Part shown: positions 51,316 to 62,500 of the stretch, one piece after another | How the letters are laid out: every line of letters starts with the position of its first letter | How positions within the stretch are numbered: position 1 is the first letter of the stretch | DNA from: Mesostigma viride | Lineage: Eukaryota > Streptophyta > Mesostigmatophyceae > Mesostigmatales > Mesostigmataceae | Direction: 5' to 3' | Assembly: GCA_009746045.1 (NCBI GenBank) | Contig: RPFO01000065.1 | Span: forward strand, 6,462,022-6,524,521 | Length of the DNA: 62,500 nt | Made by a program: the position numbers and the translations under genes | Notes under the pieces: model-generated | Told to the model about the DNA's origin: nothing | Database searches by the model: none | The model's input: the letters and a program-made list of their open reading frames with translations, nothing else

Positions 51316-52030
51316 CAACAGTATACACCCCCCGCATTGGAAGTTCTAACTAAATAATTAGCTTCTGGAAAATGTTCTGGCTGAAAACCATAAAAAAAAC
51401 AAAAGAAAATTAATTAATTAACTCCGGGGGCTGAGGACTGGACTCAACAAACAAACAAACAAAATTAATTAATTAACTCATGTGGGCACGGGGTCGTCGC
51501 CCTGTGAGAAAACATTATATATTATATAATATAAAGTACATAAAACCGTCGAAAATACCTTGGACAGGCGGGAAACATGAAATATCGTGAAAATCGAAAA
51601 AAACCCCGCGAGACGCAGGCCGAGCGCGGGGTGAGGCTCGAACTTCACCTTGAGATGTACATGTAAGATGTACTACTCATGTGCGATACTTATGGGCCTT
51701 GAGCAATTAAATAGGGTATCACTGACCTGAGACCTCCACTGACTATAGCCTGTGGCCGCCGAAAGGGGGGCCGCCGGGCCGGGTTGGGGACGGCGTGTAC
51801 CATATCTACCAAACAAACAAAAGAAATCTAATTAAATAAGTACCCACGTAGTGCCTTGAACGGCTGCAGGACAAACAAACAAACAAATAATAAAAACCCG
51901 GGACTCTAACTGGCTCCCCAACAAACAATCCAGGGTTATTCGTAATGCAAATACGGCAAAAATTGACCCATAATAACAAACTTCCAATGCGGGGGGTGTA
52001 TTTGGAATAAACGTACACCTATTTATCTGG
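51316..52030 (+). mobile_element. Short LINE tail with 17-bp duplication, carrying a TA-flanked element
   Basis: ATCAAGAAGGTGATAAG is duplicated at 51299-51315 and 52031-52047. The last 30 bases inside (TTTGGAATAAACGTACACC, then TATTTATCTGG) match the 3' end of the zf-RVT LINE family. Nearly everything else between the duplications is a separate inverted-repeat element, 51326-51998. The original insertion was therefore only about 40 bp of LINE tail. Confidence 0.75.
51326..51998. mobile_element. TA-flanked inverted-repeat element, short copy (MITE-like)
   Basis: 673 bp with a perfect 20-bp inverted repeat, CACCCCCCGCATTGGAAGTT, flanked by TA at 51324-51325 and 51999-52000. Non-coding. Reversed, it aligns with both ends of the element at 37895-39587, of which it is an internally deleted form. 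Confidence 0.8.
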
Positions 52031-52106
52031 ATCAAGAAGGTGATAAGGTGTGCCAGCAACGCCGTGGTCGTCTGGCACCTATATCGTAGCATATCGACAT
52101 CCAGGC

Positions 52107-52366
52107 ATGGCTGACACGAATGAGTCAATGGAACACGATGATGATGTGCGGCCCGATGAACAAGAGGCGACATCCGAAACTGTCTGGACATACATTAGCA
52201 AAGAGCGCATCCTCAAGAATGGGCAGCAGACAAATAACCGTACTACATGGATGATGGAGTACTCCGTTACAGGCTGCTGGTCGAGCAGGCGGAGAAGGAA
52301 AGCAATACCAGGAAGAGGAAGGCGACTAGTAGTGACGCCAAGAAGCAGGCTGATGTGCGGGCGGCA
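52107..52366 (+). pseudogene. 5' fragment of an unknown gene, cut by inverted-repeat element copy 2
   Basis: From ATG 52107 it reads MADTNESMEHDDDVRPDEQE, then slips one frame near 52245 into a basic, helical stretch (YRLLVEQAEKESNTRKRK) up to the element at 52367. Past the element, 55859 onward reads DRLADVVETDAFNWVSAH in the same phase, as far as a TAG at 56012, with coding-like sequence (LSKEQLDEELCEVH) after it. It may be one exon split by the insertion. No family is recognised. Confidence 0.4.
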
Positions 52367-55300
52367 CTTAACTCGTCGTCTGTCTCTGGTCCTCTACGGA
52401 GGACTGAGTTGAACTTCTCTAGAGAACCTTGAACTTCTCTAGAGGACCGAGTTTTTGGGTTTCGTAGAAAATTCGCCCCGATCAGAATGTTTGGCAAAAA
52501 AATTCTCTCAAAATTTATTCAAATACTACGTGAAAAGATCTTTCTTGGACATATTTTTGGGATTTTTTTGGATTTGGTATGAGCGGCTAAATGTACGGTC
52601 ACAGTACAGGTGGTAAGGGTACTTTTCCACGTGAAACGCGAGTTCCGGATTCCAGGTAAATAGGTGTACGTTTATTCCAAATATAGCCAGTAGTTAATCC
52701 CTGCTAAGCCTAGGGTATCAAGATGTCAGTGGCTAAAACGGAGCCTTACTAGACCACGGAAGCCACTGGACTTCTAAGGGGTTGTCATTGGGCATGTGGG
52801 TAAAGATCCTGTTTTTGCCCATGAGGTCATGAAAGATCTCAAGTGGGCTGGGCTTATCCTGGTCCGCGCCAGGGTCCCAGATTTTGTTTTGTTCATTTGC
52901 AACCATCCAGTAGCGTCGCATGCCGGAGTTCCATAGGTAAATGAAGCGTGAGAGAACCCCAGCTTTGTCGAAAACTGTGCGCCTATTGAACACCACATCG
53001 TTTCGCACCGTCCAGATTGTATATAACATGCATGTGCGGAGCCATATCCACGCTTGTTGTGAAAAGGTGAGCTCAAGGCCAGGGGTGCCAGTGATGCCAA
53101 AGATAATTGAGCGGGTAGACACCGGTATGATAGGCTCAGATGTCCAGGCTGCCCATAAACCAATCAACCAGGTCCAAACTCCCTGGAGGTTACACCATAA
53201 AAATCGGTGTTCCACAGTTTCAGTGGGGTTGGTACATAAACAAGTAGCAGGGTGGTGAAATCGCCGGTGAAGGATCTCCCCTACCCCGATGGACCGGTGC
53301 ATCAAGAGGTGTTGTACGTCGGTCGCGCGGCGATCAATCACGGGTGGTCAACGGCGAGGGTGATGTTGCGGACCCAGGTGTGGCCAGGCCACTCAGTAGC
53401 GCCCCAGCGTGTCCGTCCGGGGTGGAATTGATGGTTTTTATGCCGGAGCATTGTGTAGCCCCACTCTGCCGTGTACTCGTAAAGGCCTTTACAATTCTGC
53501 TGTCACCCTGATTTAGCACCCAGCCAAATTCCACTGGATCCAATGACAACATGTCCAGGCGAGTTGATCCCACATGTAGCCAAATAATAGCAGCGTCTGG
53601 AAGGTTGGGGTTGGGTTGGTATACACATGATTGTTCAAGGGACCAAGGTACAACCCGAATCCGGTGGCATAGCTGGGTGGGGAGGAACACCACTGCAGTT
53701 GTAAGTTGAGCCAAACAGCCATTGTGGCCGCTCAGCGGCGCCAGTAGTTGAACGTGCAGGGTTCCAAGGGGGAGTTCTGCGATCACCTTCCCCGAGCATG
53801 TTGCGGTCGTGCTGTATGGACAAAAGCAGCACCATTCACCAGCTTTATAGGGGGCACGGGGAGAAGTCATGAGTGTGTGCCAGCGTGGGGGTATGGCTTG
53901 TACTAGCGCGGCCCAGGCAGCATAAGTAGGCATATTGGGGACCCAGGCAGCCAGTTCGTTATATGTTAAGAGGCGGTAGCAGTCACCGTGGAGAATATAC
54001 AGGTGGAGAATAGTGGTTACAGGGTGGGGGGATGTTATGAAGCCTTCATAGGGGTTAGGGCCACTTAAGCATCCGAAGGGGCGATTAAGGGGGTTGAGGT
54101 ATATATCATTAAAGAATAGGGGTTGGCGTGCAACTTCCTCACGTAGTGTGGGGAATAATAGGCGGTCGGGTTTAAGTGCCATAAAGCCTTGCCATATACG
54201 AGCCCAGTACCAAGGAAGACCTCTGGTGAGCTTAGGGGAGGGGAGGCGAGCAGTAAGCAGTGCGGCTCCAGAGTGCCAGGAAATACCATTGGAGTGATGA
54301 GTAAGACGTGAGAGGGTTACACGTGCCAGAAGACATCCAGGGTGTGTGTTGACACCAATGTGGGCAGAGATAACTTGTTTGGCATACACAGACCGGAAAT
54401 GCACGACCTAGCCATGGCGGCTCGCGCCCATGCATGCAGTTTACGTTTGCGGACGAGTTAGCTGTCCAAACTCAGGAAATAGATTTAACATGACCTACAG
54501 ATGATAAAAATCAATTTTTAGCTCGCGGGGATGCGATTTACCCGGTGTCGGCACTGTTCTTGCTGGAAAAAACTGCGATAAGGCAGGTCGACGGAATTGA
54601 TGACTGCGCTTGCTTTCCGGCGCAATTTCAATGGCTGATAGGTTTCTTTCTACATTTCAACATGCATTGTATTAGAATAAATTGAGTGACAGTATAGATT
54701 TGATTATTTCGACCATTCTGTCACGTCATGGTCTATGTGCCGCAAAGTGCCACTTTTGCGGGCACCGCCTGGGCCAAGGTAACGCCAACCGTGCCAGGTA
54801 AAGCCGGATAATCGTTGCCTCTTCGTTTCTTGATGTTCGTACATGAGTTTAAGCTTGCGAGGCGTTGTCAGGTTCAAGTCTTGATGCTGTTTCTTGACCG
54901 TTGCCTGCCCCTCTCTAAAACCCCCTTTTCAGATGATGTTAGCAGGCATTTGCCTTAACCCAGTGTAGTTGTGCAGGGTTTTAGGAGCTGTGCAGGTTTC
55001 AACACCTTCATAGATGTTAGCTATTCTTTTGCTACGTTCATACTGCATGATTGTGTGGCCACGGGCTGCGTCAAGGGTGCATTCAAGCTTTTACGGGTGA
55101 GTGAAAAGTCTTGGTGACAAACCACTGCCATCATGTGCCAGCAACTATGTTGGCCACATCATGGCAAGGCAAAACAGTTATAGCCATATCTATTGTTGGT
55201 AGAAACAATGGAAATATGCTTAACCTACCCATTATATTGGTGGTTGACACTTATAACATAACCCTTTGTTGGTAGGTATCCAAGCCCATTCCCTACATGG

Positions 55301-55858
55301 ATGCATAGGCTCTCACTGCATGATAAGGTATGATATACCTGAAGTATGATGATGCAAGTGTGTTGTCCTGTAATGCTTGAAGGGAAATGAGTTGATTGGG
55401 ATGGTTGGTGGCCACGGTGATGTGTAGTATGACCACACTTACATGCTAGCAAAGTTAGCAAAAGCCCCATTCCTCTCCTGAGGACTGAGAGTTTTTTAAT
55501 TGTTTCAGGCAGTTGCAGTGGCCAAATCGAGCCCAGTTTTTTGCCACGTTTCAAGAACTATATTGTTTACATGCCTATATTTTTTCTTCATGCACCAGGA
55601 TTTGATTGAATTTTTCCCACTCGTTCTTATCCCGAAAAATGCAAATTCGCGAGGGGTGCCCAACGTCCGTGTAATTTTCAGGTGTTCGGGTCAAGTTTTC
55701 ACATATGCAGTATTTTTGCCAACAAAATGACATCTAGTACACCCCCGATCCACATCAAAACATTTGGGATGGACCCCCCACCTAGTCGCTACACGCGGTT
55801 GAAAATTGTCAACTCAGTCCTCCTGTGAGGACTGAGTTGGGACAGACGACGAGTTAAA
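52367..55858. mobile_element. Inverted-repeat element, copy 2 (reversed, with nested LINE)
   Basis: Reverse complement of the element at 10133-11860, with ends CTTAACTCGTCGTCTGTC and GACAGACGACGAGTTAAA. It is interrupted at 52650-54392 by LINE copy B; without it the length is 1749 bp, against 1728 for copy 1. The subterminal hairpin words AACTCAGTCCTC are kept at both ends. Flanks (GGGCGGCA and GACAGGCT) show no target duplication. Confidence 0.85.
52650..54392 (-). mobile_element. LINE copy B (zf-RVT type), 5'-truncated
   Basis: 1.74 kb inserted in the inverted-repeat element, with a short duplication CCGGA (52645-52649 and 54393-54397). The minus strand encodes the C-terminal third of ORF2 in two frames. 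54404 down to about 53334 gives the post-reverse-transcriptase region (QPLFFNDIYLNPLNRP, PNMPTYAAWAALVQAIPPRW). 53341 down to 52733 gives the zinc motif CTNPTETVEHRFLWCN and the tail to KAPF. No catalytic reverse transcriptase is left. The 3' end is CACCTATTTACCTGGA. Confidence 0.85.
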
Positions 55859-56394
55859 GACAGGCTTGCAGACGTTGTAGAAACCGACGCCTTTAACTGG
55901 GTGTCCGCTCATGCCAGCAACACCTCGGGCGCGCTGCTGGGGCGGCTGGGCCAAGCGGATCATCAAAGGGCCAATCCACCGATGGTAATTTGCCCGCACC
56001 TTTTGGGCTAGCTCAGCAAAGAGCAGCTGGACGAGGAGCTGTGCGAAGTGCATTCATTTGCGCCTTTCAATGCCATCGACGCCCTTCAATGTCATCGACA
56101 CCTTGGGGCAATGTATAGTGCATGCATATCTTGAGTTCTACAAATCTATTATCCTTTCCAGTGAGTTGTGCATTGATACTGGTATTGATACTTAGTTGCA
56201 TGTTGTCTCGATTTTGAAGAGAATCTATCAAGTTAGACCGTTAGTAGAAACTATGCTTGTATTTAGGTAGTGATGGCAATGCCAAGGTCATGCTATATAT
56301 GTCATGTATAGCCAAAAGGTATGGAAAAACACCAGCAGACTATGCTTGGTTGCTCAGAATGTTGAAAACCCCTCAAAATCATGCCAAAAAAGGG
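55859..56394. other. 3' side of the interrupted gene, then unique DNA
   Basis: The first 240 bases are coding-like on the plus strand (see the fragment at 52107). The rest is AT-rich without recognised features. Confidence 0.4.
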
Positions 56395-56502
56395 GTTTTC
56401 AACGGTTAGCGTACGATCAGCGTATAATACATTATACACCGCGTATTATACATTATACACCTGGGGCCGCGTACGACGCGTATTGCGTATGGCCAATCAC
56501 TG
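56395..56502. repeat. Arm with GCGTATT words, left of the CCCT array
   Basis: TTTCAACGGTTAGCGTACGA, then repeated CGTATTATACATTATACAC and GCGTATGGCCAATCACTG at its right end. That last stretch is the inverse of the start of the arm at 50982. Confidence 0.7.
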
Positions 56503-57531
56503 CTCCCTCCCTCCCTCCCTCCCTCCCTCCCTCCCTCCCTCCCTCCCTCCCTCCCTCCCTCCCTCCCTCCCTCCCTCCCTCCCTCCCCCCCCCTCCCTCC
56601 CTCCCCCTCTCCCTCCCTCCCTCCCTCCCTCCCTCCCTCCCTCCTCCCTCCCTCCCTCCCTCCCTCCCTCCCTCCCTCCCTCCTCCTCCCTCCCTCCCTC
56701 CCTCCCTCCCTCCTCCCTCCTCCCTCCTCCCTCCCTCCCTCCCTCCCTCCCTCCCTCCCTCCTCCCTCCCTCCCCTCCCTCCCTCCCTCCCTCCCTCCCT
56801 CCCTCCCTCCCTCCCTCCTCCCTCCCTCCCTCCCTCCCCCCTCTCCCTCCTCCCTCCCTCCTCCCTCCCTCCCTCCCTCCCTCCCTCCCTCCCTCCCTCC
56901 CCCTCCCTCCCTCCCTCCTCCTCCCTCCCTCCTCCCTCCCTCCCTCCCTCCCTCCCTCCCTCCCTCCCTCCCTCCCTCCTCCCTCCCTCCCTCCCTCCCT
57001 CCCTCCCTCCCTCCCTCCCTCCCTCCCTCCCTCCTCCCTCCCTCCCTCCCTCCCTCCCTCCCTCCCTCCCTCCCTCCCTCCCTCCCTCCTCCCTCCCTCC
57101 CCCTCCCTCCTCCCTCCCTCCCTCCCTCCCTCCCTCCCTCCTCCCTCCCTCCCCCCTCCCTCCCTCCCTCCCTCCCTCCCTCCCTCCCTCCCTCCCTCCC
57201 TCCCTCCCTCCCTCCCTCCCTCCCTCCTCCCTCCCTCCCTCCCTCCCTCCCTCCTCCCTCCCTCCCTCCCTCCCTCGGACCTCCCTCCCTCCCTCCCTCG
57301 GACCTCCCTCCCTCCCTCCCTCCCTCCCTCCCTCCCTCCCTCCCTCCCTCCCTCCCTCCCTCCCTCCCTCCCTCCCTCCCTCCCTCCCTCCCTCCCTCCC
57401 TCCCTCCCTCCCTCCCTCCCTCCCTCCCTCCTCCCTCCCTCTCCCTCCCTCCCTCCCTCCCTCCCTCCCTCCCTCCCTCCCTCCCTCCCTCCCTCCCTCC
57501 CTCCCTCCGGCTCCCTCCGCCCCTCCCTCCC
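56503..57531. repeat. CCCT microsatellite, about 1 kb
   Basis: About 255 CCCT units with many one-base losses (CCT) and two CTCGGACC interruptions near 57275 and 57297. Confidence 0.98.
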
Positions 57532-57794
57532 TCGGTCCTTCCGTCCGTCCCTCCGTCCTTCCGTCCGTCCGTCCGTCCGTCCGTCCGTCCGTCCGTCCGT
57601 CCGTCCTTCCGTCCGTCCGTCCGTCCGTCCGTCCGTCCGTCCGTCCGTCCGTCCGTCCGTCCGTCCGTCCGTCCGTCCGTCCGTCCGTCCGTCCGTCCGT
57701 CCGTCCGTCCGTCCGTCCGTCCGTCCGTCCGTCCGTCCGTCCGTCCGTCCGTCCGTCCGTCCGTCCGTCCGTCCATCCATCCATCCATCCATCG
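57532..57794. repeat. CCGT then CCAT microsatellite
   Basis: About 58 CCGT units following directly from the CCCT array, ending in five CCAT units. One-base steps between unit types suggest that each block arose from the last. Confidence 0.97.
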
Positions 57795-57991
57795 ATCGGG
57801 GTTAATGCTCTGTGACTCCCCAACGGGAGCACTCGTCAGTGTAACTAATTTATTGATAGGCTTGGCAGAACTCAGTATGAAGTGAGACAACTATGCCTGG
57901 ACAGTGGACGCATAGCGATCCAACGCCGTGGAAGGATGTATAAATATACTTATATACAATACACATTATATACCGCAGTATTGTGGATCCG

Positions 57992-60148
57992 CACATGCGC
58001 GTGCTCAGCCACGAGCCACGAGATAGCCATGGCTGACGGCGGAGCTCATAACTTTCACGTTTGAGCACCGAATTTAGCCGTGAATATCACAATTGATGCG
58101 TCTTTCTACGACGCACATGCTGACATAATTTTCCAAAGCTATTACGCAATATACGATGAGCAAACGCCTCTCGACGCAACGCAGCCTGGCGGCTGCACTC
58201 GGCAATGAAAATACGCATGCAGCTTCGGCTGCAGCTTCGCCCACCGGCCCAGATGGCAACGGTGACACTAGTAGTGCACTGGTGCTCGCCCAGCCTCCCG
58301 GGCTCGCCTCGCCATCTGCATCGCCTGAACCTAAGCGCAGTCGCTCTGCTGAGCCGCCCTGGGAAGAGACCTCCGGCTTTGACATCAACCGCCCCGGCTT
58401 CTGGCAACGCAGCGCCGGTTGGTTCATGGAAGACTTGTTTTACGGCAATCACGCCTCGCTTCTAGCCCTGTGCGTGCACCTCACGTCCCACTTAACCGTG
58501 GACGCTGGCCTGGTGATGGCCAGCTTGTCGACCCCGCCGAGGCTCTCCCAATCATTCACCGCATGAGTCGCCCGGCCCAAGCTCCAACGCTACGCCCTCT
58601 GCTCCCTAATCCCTTGTTGGACGCTCCGAAGCCGCGATCTGGGCTTCCCCACCGCCCCCCCCCACCTTCCCCACCGAAGCCACCATCCGCACCCTCCTCA
58701 AGGAAGCTTTCGAGCAGCATGTGACCCCTCTTGCCGCAGATGTGGCGGCAATTGGCGGCACGCTGGCTGCTGAGCTTCCCATCATCCCCACCGCCACCGC
58801 CACCCTCCTCGCCTCCACCCCCCCCCCCCTCCGCCTCCACCGACTCCATCACCGCCCAGCTCCGCGACATCGACCAGCGCCTCAAGGATAATGCAATCGC
58901 TATCGAGGTCTTGCAGAACACAGCAGGCCTCACCGCCCAGGCAGTGAAGGACATTGCCGCCAAGCCAGCCCCGGCTGGCCTGGCCGGCGATGCTCCTCCC
59001 ATCACGACCTGGGCGGACATGCTTAAGCAACATACCGCCTCCACCACCTCCGCCGTCGCAGCCCAGCTCCAGCGGCAGACGCTTGACCTCCGCGAGGAGG
59101 CCGAGCTCGCCAAGCGCAGCCTCAACGCCATACTCAAGAACTTCGACATGGAAGAAGGTGAGAATTCCGAGAAGCTTGCACGTGCGTTTAATTGAGAGCA
59201 AAATCCTTGCACGCATGGGCCTTCTTGGTGAGATCAAGCTGACCGCCCACCGCCTCCCCCGCGCGCGGGGTAAGGCAGGGGCGCCTCCGCTTCTTCTCAT
59301 CTTTGATAGCCCAGCGGACAAGATTTCGTTTCTCAGACGCCGCAAGCGGCTCGAGAAGACTCACTTCACCGTGGACGACGACTTGACCCTGGCACAGCAA
59401 CAACGGCGACGGGAGCTATGGCCGACCTACCTTCAGCTCCGGCAGACCAAGGCGGGCCAGCCGGTGTACTGGAAGGGGGCGGCCATCTACGTCGGCCACA
59501 AGCCCTGGCAAGCGACCCCCTCGACCACCGCGGCCCCAGCAACTCCAGCCCCAGCTTAGGGGAATACAGCAGCAGTAGTGTAGAATAGTTAGACAGTGGC
59601 CTTGTACATGCCCGCCTACGGTTGGCGGGGATGATGCAGACGATATTTGTTTAAACTTTTGTGTAATTATTTTTCTAATGAGATTAGCATATAGATAGTA
59701 CTCCGTGGCATGCCTTTGCGCATGACACGCAAGTACTTACTTACTTACTTATGCCCGCCTACTACAGGCACTATACCAGCTTAGGCCTAGCCTTTTTAGT
59801 CATGTACATGTGTGCCTATGATGAGCCACCCTCCAGATGATGCCTAGCTTTATTTAATTATGCAGTGCCCATGCAGGGAGTAACTCTCTGCTGAGACGCC
59901 ATGCCCTAGCTTCTTTGTATAGCTATGCTGATCTTCCCCCCCATGACAGGCTCCCCCTTCGCTGGGCATAGCTTGAAGATCATGGGGATGCAAGTGCCCT
60001 GGTGCACCTAGAGCAAGGGTCCTTTACATCCCCGACCTTGCAGGAAGTAGCTTAGGATGTATGATAGGCCATATGCCCCCCTCTTAAGGGCTATGTGCTA
60101 CATATACTCCCAACGGAGTTATGTTACAATTCAATTCAATTCAATTCA
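57992..60148 (+). mobile_element. ORF1-only LINE (no ORF2), full target duplication
   Basis: 2157 bp flanked by the 12-bp duplication ATTGTGGATCCG (57980-57991 and 60149-60160). It contains a broken ORF1 (58156-59559) and a 590-bp 3' untranslated part, with no reverse transcriptase. The 3' end (GTGCTACAT, then CTCCCAACGGAG, TTATGTTA and AATTC repeats) resembles the end of the LINE at 33666-34846, so the same machinery may move both. Confidence 0.8.
58156..59559 (+). pseudogene. LINE ORF1-type RNA-binding protein, frameshifted
   Basis: Starts at ATG 58156 (MSKRLSTQRSLAAALGNE) with a Ser/Pro-rich N-terminus. After two or more frame breaks it gives a helical stretch (SITAQLRDIDQRLKDNAIAI), then, from about 59180, a fold like the RRM and C-terminal domain of L1-type ORF1p: LLLIFDSPADKISFLRRRKR, FTVDDDLTLAQQQRRREL, and AGQPVYWKGAAIYVG. 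The family binds its own RNA as a trimeric coiled coil. Pro/Ala-rich end, TAG at 59557. Confidence 0.75.
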
Positions 60149-60160
60149 ATTGTGGATCCG

Positions 60161-62148
60161 AAATTCAAATGTGGTTGTCTCACTTCATGTCGGCACTGCA
60201 GTACATACCACGTGTCATCACAGGGTTTGCCTTATGACGGTGTTCTACGGCCACTTGCCACCTGCAGCCACTTGGCAGTTGCCAGTTGCCTCTTGCCGGC
60301 TCTCGGCTCCCCAGGTATTTGGCCGGTCGGCCCAGATACTGGTGCGTGTATTTAAAATCATGGTAGTAAACTTATTTCTTGCCTGCGCTGGTTGTCTCCT
60401 TGGTATATATTGTATATACTGGGCAGTATTTCGACCCTGACGGATCCTATATATCAATTTGGCAATTCCACGCAATCCGCCACTGTCCAGGGCATCGCGA
60501 CTTCCCCGCCAATCCAATAAGCCTTCGAAGTACTGAACGCCAATACGAAAGATCGAAGCCGACCGGCTGACCACCAACCCGCGCGAAGCGCCCGGTGAGC
60601 GAAGCGAGCTGCGCTGAAAGCGCACAGCGAGCGCAGCGAGCGGCGAGCGAAGCGAGCGCCGTACTGTTCAGCGGGCCGCGAGCGAAGCGAGTGCTCACCG
60701 TACTGTTCAGCGGGCCGCGAGCGAAGCGAGCACCGTACTATCTAGCGGGCCGCGAGCGAAGAGAGCACCGCACAGTTCCCCTCTCCGGAGCGCAGCGAAG
60801 GACCACGTACTACGCAGCGGGCAGCGGGCAGTCCCTCTACCGCCCCAACATTTTGGCTGGGCGAAGCCAGCGGGTCACACTAGTATAGTGTATTCCGCCA
60901 ACAACAATCGACCAGCTTTCCATGCACACTCGATCAGTACCCCATCAGCATTCATATGCATCCAGTCATTCTTGCACGCGCCTCCGTTGGGAGAGTCACG
61001 GGATACAAACATTTTGACTAGGTGCCTTTCATCCCATGCCGCTTACGTGCCGACTAGTACGCATTCTACGCGGTGTAAATCTCCCCTACTGCGGAGCTTC
61101 AGTTAGCTGATTGATGCACATGCATGGCAAGAAGGGTGCATGAGGCCACGTACCCAACTCTCTCGTTGCATTGAAAAGCAGGCCATTGGTTAAAGTAAAC
61201 TGCCGCTCACTGGGAGAGTCTAGCAACTACTCTGGGTGCAATAAACTAGCTTCGACATAGCACAACGCATGCGCGGGAAAGGCTGCCCCATGGCCCAGAG
61301 GCCACGGATAGGCTTGAACCTCATTTAAAGGCGCCGCTTTGAAAAAATATAAAAGCCTCTCCCGGCCGGAGTCTGAGGGTTGTAGGGGCATGCATACCGT
61401 CCTTTCACCCGCAGGAACGAATTAATTAGCAAAAGGCAAACAACAAAACCACACAGAGCAATTTTCAAACGCTATATTTACAAAGTCCCCGACGACGTCT
61501 CCTGCGCGGTACATCAACGAGCCTGGTCGAGCCGCTGCATCATGCGCTTCCACAGATAAAAATATCACTAACTGCAATAACAGCTGGGTCAAGACAGGTC
61601 AGTTCGGGGCGCGCATTGCAGGTTTCCAGCCGAGCTGCGCAGGGGAGATGAAGCCCGGCACAAAATAGACCGGTTAGTTGCCACTTGCCAGAGTTATGCT
61701 GCGTCAACCCGCCAGGGATTGCCAAAAGGCGCTTGCCTGTTCCGCTCTTCGTGACATAGTTATGTCGCCATTATTCCCGTCACCGCCGTTTTCGTGCCTG
61801 GGAAGGCGCTTTTCAGTGTGCTCGCGAAAATAACGAAAATGCATGCGTCCCGAAGAGTAAAACTTGCATCCGTATGTAGTGCAAGTACACGTCATGCAGA
61901 AAAATGGAAATTGCTCCGCGTCCCGCCACGTTTTGTGGGTGGGCGCGCAGCTAGATCGTGGGAAATGATTTTTCCCGGGAAAATTCGCGGGCAATTTACC
62001 TGTGGTCGGGATTTTCTGATTTCTCGCGTTTCCTCTAATGAACCGGGGACTTCGACCAATGCATGTCGAAGGAGAGGCCGGATAAAGTCACGTTTCTGGC
62101 GGTTTGAGCACCACATTACCCTGCGGAGGGCTGCTGAACCTGGCAGAA
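60161..62148. other. Intergenic region without a recognised gene
   Basis: Holds a GC-rich repeat (60590-60870, see below), a TATAAAAG at 61348-61355 about 800 bases before the next ORF, and a word (GCCTGCGCTGGTTGTCTCC) at about 60384 that also occurs, diverged, near 27028 and inverted near 38570. No coding segment is convincing. Confidence 0.4.
60590..60870. repeat. GC-rich repeat with GCGAGCGAAGCGAGC
   Basis: Five or more imperfect units, about 45-50 bp apart where regular, containing GCGGGCCGCGAGCGAAGCGAG followed by CACCGTACTGTTCA or a variant. Confidence 0.75.
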
Positions 62149-62500
62149 ATGCAGGCAAACGAGTGCTCAAGTCGTGATTTGACTTTTGCGGTAGCACCCG
62201 ACAGCCTCGGCACGGACATGTCGGCAGAATGCAGGGCGCCGCGGGATGTGGCCGTGCGCATTGTCGTTCAATGTGGCCCGTTGGAACGGCAGGCTGCCGC
62301 AACCGCGGCTACCCAAACAGACGATTGGCCAATTGCGAACCCCTCTGCGTTCTTCGGCGCCGTTGTGGATGCGGCAACGCAGACGGACAGCATGCGCGCC
62401 GATCCGTCATTGTCGCCTCGGGAGCAAGAAACTCTTGCCGCTCCCCACGATGTCAATAAAGGGCACAAGGCTCCGAAAGGACTCTTGAATCTCGGGTTTA
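62149..62500 (+). CDS. Start of an unknown ORF leaving the window
   Basis: From ATG 62149 the frame stays open for 117 codons to the window edge (an in-frame TAA lies at 62083). It starts MQANECSSRDLTFAVAP. It carries a repeated ATQTD motif (ATQTDDW and ATQTDS, about 35 codons apart) in an Ala/Pro/Asp-rich context with balanced codon use. No family is recognised. It could be a first exon. A second ATG at 62218 is possible. Confidence 0.45.
   Translation, partial: MQANECSSRDLTFAVAPDSLGTDMSAECRAPRDVAVRIVVQCGPLERQAAATAATQTDDWPIANPSAFFGAVVDAATQTDSMRADPSLSPREQETLAAPHDVNKGHKAPKGLLNLGF

Noticed and set aside
56304-57890. Frames of PSLPPS, GREGG and TDGR repeats
   Set aside because: Direct translations of CCCT and CCGT arrays.

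Overview
The window is nuclear DNA of a eukaryote. It shows spliced genes with GT..AG introns, a chromodomain-bearing Ty3/gypsy retrotransposon, several non-LTR retrotransposons and DNA transposons, and kilobases of micro- and minisatellite. A spliced gene with a PAP/fibrillin domain, a plastid lipid-binding family, points to the green lineage. The style (large introns, heavy satellite load, chromovirus) suggests a streptophyte alga such as a charophyte. That is inference; nothing here names the species.

Left part (1-16.1 kb): three tandem arrays (about 37-, 30- and 58-bp units) lie upstream of a plus-strand multi-exon gene, 4836-15862. Its exons encode a Ser/Pro- and Lys/Glu-rich N-terminal half and several globular segments. 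A C-terminal segment faintly resembles an N6-adenine methyltransferase fold. Most of its introns carry the same short palindrome that makes up the 58-bp array. The gene is cut by a 1.7-kb inverted-repeat element and has three one-base frame breaks in homopolymers.

Middle part (16.1-39.6 kb): a stack of nested insertions. A minus-strand LINE copy received a TTAA-flanked element and an 18.1-kb chromovirus (LTRs 18739-19521 and 36052-36830, 5-bp target duplication GGCGC). The chromovirus carries gag, a canonical -1 frameshift site, pol, an extra 3' ORF and a polypurine tract. Its integrase is split by a 7.4-kb Mutator-like element with no transposase, and its extra ORF by a 1.2-kb LINE fragment. 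A 383-bp LINE tail and a TA-flanked inverted-repeat element follow.

Right part (39.6-62.5 kb): the fibrillin gene (40616-47251) has introns full of CA, CCA, ATC, 64-bp and 37-bp tandem repeats. After it come a decayed LINE reverse transcriptase, long CCAT and CCCT arrays flanked by an inverted arm, and a second copy of the 1.7-kb inverted-repeat element with a LINE nested inside. Then come more CCCT/CCGT satellite, an ORF1-only LINE with clean target duplications, and the start of an ORF that leaves the window.

The host genes form no evident pathway. The main content is the nesting history of the mobile elements. Three biologically notable features are the palindrome-bearing introns, an inverted-repeat element that seems to insert without target duplication, and two LINE-type insertions sharing a TGTGGATC target.
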